Assembly (NCBI RefSeq): GCF_029541745.1
Contig: NZ_CP089746.1
Span: forward strand, 1,054,001 to 1,118,000
Length of the DNA: 64,000 nucleotides
Direction of reading: 5' to 3'
Source: Streptomyces sp. LX-29
Lineage (GTDB): Bacteria > Actinomycetota > Actinomycetes > Streptomycetales > Streptomycetaceae
The translations under genes were made by a program, and so were the position numbers. Position 1 is the stretch's first letter. Every line of letters begins with the position of its first letter. The notes below the pieces were generated by a model that was not told the origin of the DNA, searched no databases, and saw nothing but the letters and a program-made list of their open reading frames with translations. Below, piece by piece: positions 63,291 through 64,000 of the stretch.

Positions 63291-63365
63291 CCGTCGCGGC
63301 CCGGCCCGCCATCACACCCCCGTCGCGGTCCGGCCCGCCATCACACCCCCGTCGCGGCCCGGCGC
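63291..63365. repeat. 29-bp tandem repeat between convergent genes
   Basis: Units start at 63291, 63320 and 63349 (the last partial), each beginning CCGTCGCGGC/T and containing CCGGCCCGCCATCACAC. Two base differences separate copies. It fills the gap between the DHFR-like and LysE genes. Confidence 0.85.
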
Positions 63366-63384
63366 GCTCCGGGCCGCGGCCGGC

Positions 63385-64000
63385 TCACCGGGCCGTCGCG
63401 ACCCTCCAGCCGAATCCGATCAGCACCACCCCCATGACGCGGTCGAGGCCCCGACGGACGGCCGGCCTCTCGAAGGCCGCGCGGGCCCGCGAGAGCAGAC
63501 AGACGTAGGCGCCGAGCCAGCCGAGCGTGAGCGCCGCGTGGATGCCGACCAGCAGGGCCATGCCCACGGGCCGGGAGAGCCCGGCCGGGGCGAGGCCGGG
63601 CAGCAGTCCGGTGTAGCAGACCGCGATCTTCGGGTTGAGCAGATTGCCGACCAACCCGGTGCGCCAGGGGTTGCCGCTCGCGCGGGCGTCGGGCGCGGCT
63701 CCCCCGCCGGAGGCCCCGGTGCCGCCCGCCCCGGGTCGCTCGGCCGGCGCCATGGCCTCGTGGGCGCCCCGCCGGCTGTTCCAGAGTGCCTGCGCGCCGA
63801 GGAACACGAGGTAGCCGGCGCCCAGCAGCCTGACCGCCAGGTACGCCTCGGCCGAGGCGGCGAGGACCGCCGCGAGTCCGGCCGCGGTCAGCGCGCCCCA
63901 CACCAGCAGCCCCGTCGCGATGCCACCCGCCGTCCGCAGCCCGTCCGCCGCGCCGGACGCGACCGCCCGCTTCGTCACGACGGCCATGTCCGGCCCCGGG
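63385..64000 (-). CDS. LysE-family amino-acid exporter (partial, 5' end beyond the window)
   Basis: The frame is still open at the right edge and reads PGPDMAVVTKRAVASG, so the apparent ATG at 63987 is internal: PGPDM is the conserved LysE/RhtB motif after the first helix. About 205 residues are present, with helices at about 22-46, 52-72, NPWRTGLVGNLLNPKIAVCYTGLLP, 140-165 and the last GVVLIGFGWRVA. The loop is Ala/Gly/Pro-rich. It exports amino acids or homoserine lactone-like molecules. The convergent DHFR-like gene lies past a 29-bp repeat. Confidence 0.88.
   Translation of the reverse strand, partial: PGPDMAVVTKRAVASGAADGLRTAGGIATGLLVWGALTAAGLAAVLAASAEAYLAVRLLGAGYLVFLGAQALWNSRRGAHEAMAPAERPGAGGTGASGGGAAPDARASGNPWRTGLVGNLLNPKIAVCYTGLLPGLAPAGLSRPVGMALLVGIHAALTLGWLGAYVCLLSRARAAFERPAVRRGLDRVMGVVLIGFGWRVATAR

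Noticed and set aside
63291..63365. Possible short CRISPR array (29-bp period)
   Set aside because: The 29 bp are one continuous repeat with no unique spacer.
63385..63987. Complete LysE gene starting at ATG 63987
   Set aside because: The codons before it read PGPD, the conserved LysE motif continuing past the window edge, so the gene is partial.

Overview
The window comes from a very GC-rich actinomycete, most likely Streptomyces. Nearly every third codon position is G or C, GTG starts are common, two-component and divergent-regulator pairs are of the streptomycete kind, and several families are typical of the genus (DUF4865, DUF6421, DUF6986, Cds1-like cysteine desulfhydrase, monomeric isocitrate dehydrogenase, F420-type Ddn-like oxidoreductase). 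No rRNA, tRNA, CRISPR array, transposase or phage gene was recognised. Both window edges cut a gene: a minus-strand gene at 1-104 and a LysE exporter at the right edge.

Layout. 1-8.6 kb: DeoR regulator, SRPBCC protein, cysteine desulfhydrase, small protein, RsbW-like ATPase, then a translationally coupled SHOCT / ABC ATPase / FtsX-type permease operon. 8.9-11.7 kb: a TetR-cupin-DUF4865-phosphotriesterase operon. 11.8-14.5 kb: ROK regulator divergent from an MFS exporter. 14.5-20.5 kb: thioesterase-like DUF4442, DUF2797, a LuxR-type two-component system, and a TetR divergent from a Ddn-like F420 oxidoreductase with twin palindromic operators. 20.8-30.8 kb: geranylgeranyl-reductase-like flavoprotein, M20 dipeptidase, a P-loop kinase/Nudix fusion, a secreted GH27 alpha-galactosidase, an NAD(P)-binding protein, and a ROK sugar kinase divergent from a LacI regulator. 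30.9-32.8 kb: small secreted protein, HxlR/RidA pair, DUF1801.

32.9-37.2 kb is the most interesting part. It is a minus-strand cluster of XRE regulator, unknown 143-aa protein, graspetide-type RiPP precursor, ATP-grasp ligase and a protein-isoaspartate-methyltransferase-like enzyme. This is the gene set expected for an aspartimide-containing graspetide. Two of its genes carry the rare Leu codon TTA, which implies bldA control.

37.3-64 kb holds an AAA ATPase/membrane-protein pair, a DUF6986 aldolase-like enzyme, etfBA, flavin reductase, thioredoxin, PlsC acyltransferase, a DUF6421-SDR-threonine aldolase operon, GDPD, GNAT, VOC, a serine hydrolase, a lipoprotein, an M56 protease, isocitrate dehydrogenase, PAP2 phosphatase, pirin, SDR/MerR and TetR/DHFR-like pairs, and LysE.

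A second theme is degenerate GC-rich tandem repeats of 6 to about 39 bp. They lie mainly just downstream of stop codons, often between convergent genes, and have also entered coding regions: a phosphotriesterase active-site loop, an ABC ATPase tail, a sensor-kinase N-terminus, a flavin-reductase N-terminus and a PAP2 tail. Several divergent promoters carry clear palindromes suited to the adjacent regulator, and convergent 3' ends often carry long perfect hairpins. Starts were chosen from ribosome-binding sites, overlaps and family alignment from memory; no database search was possible.
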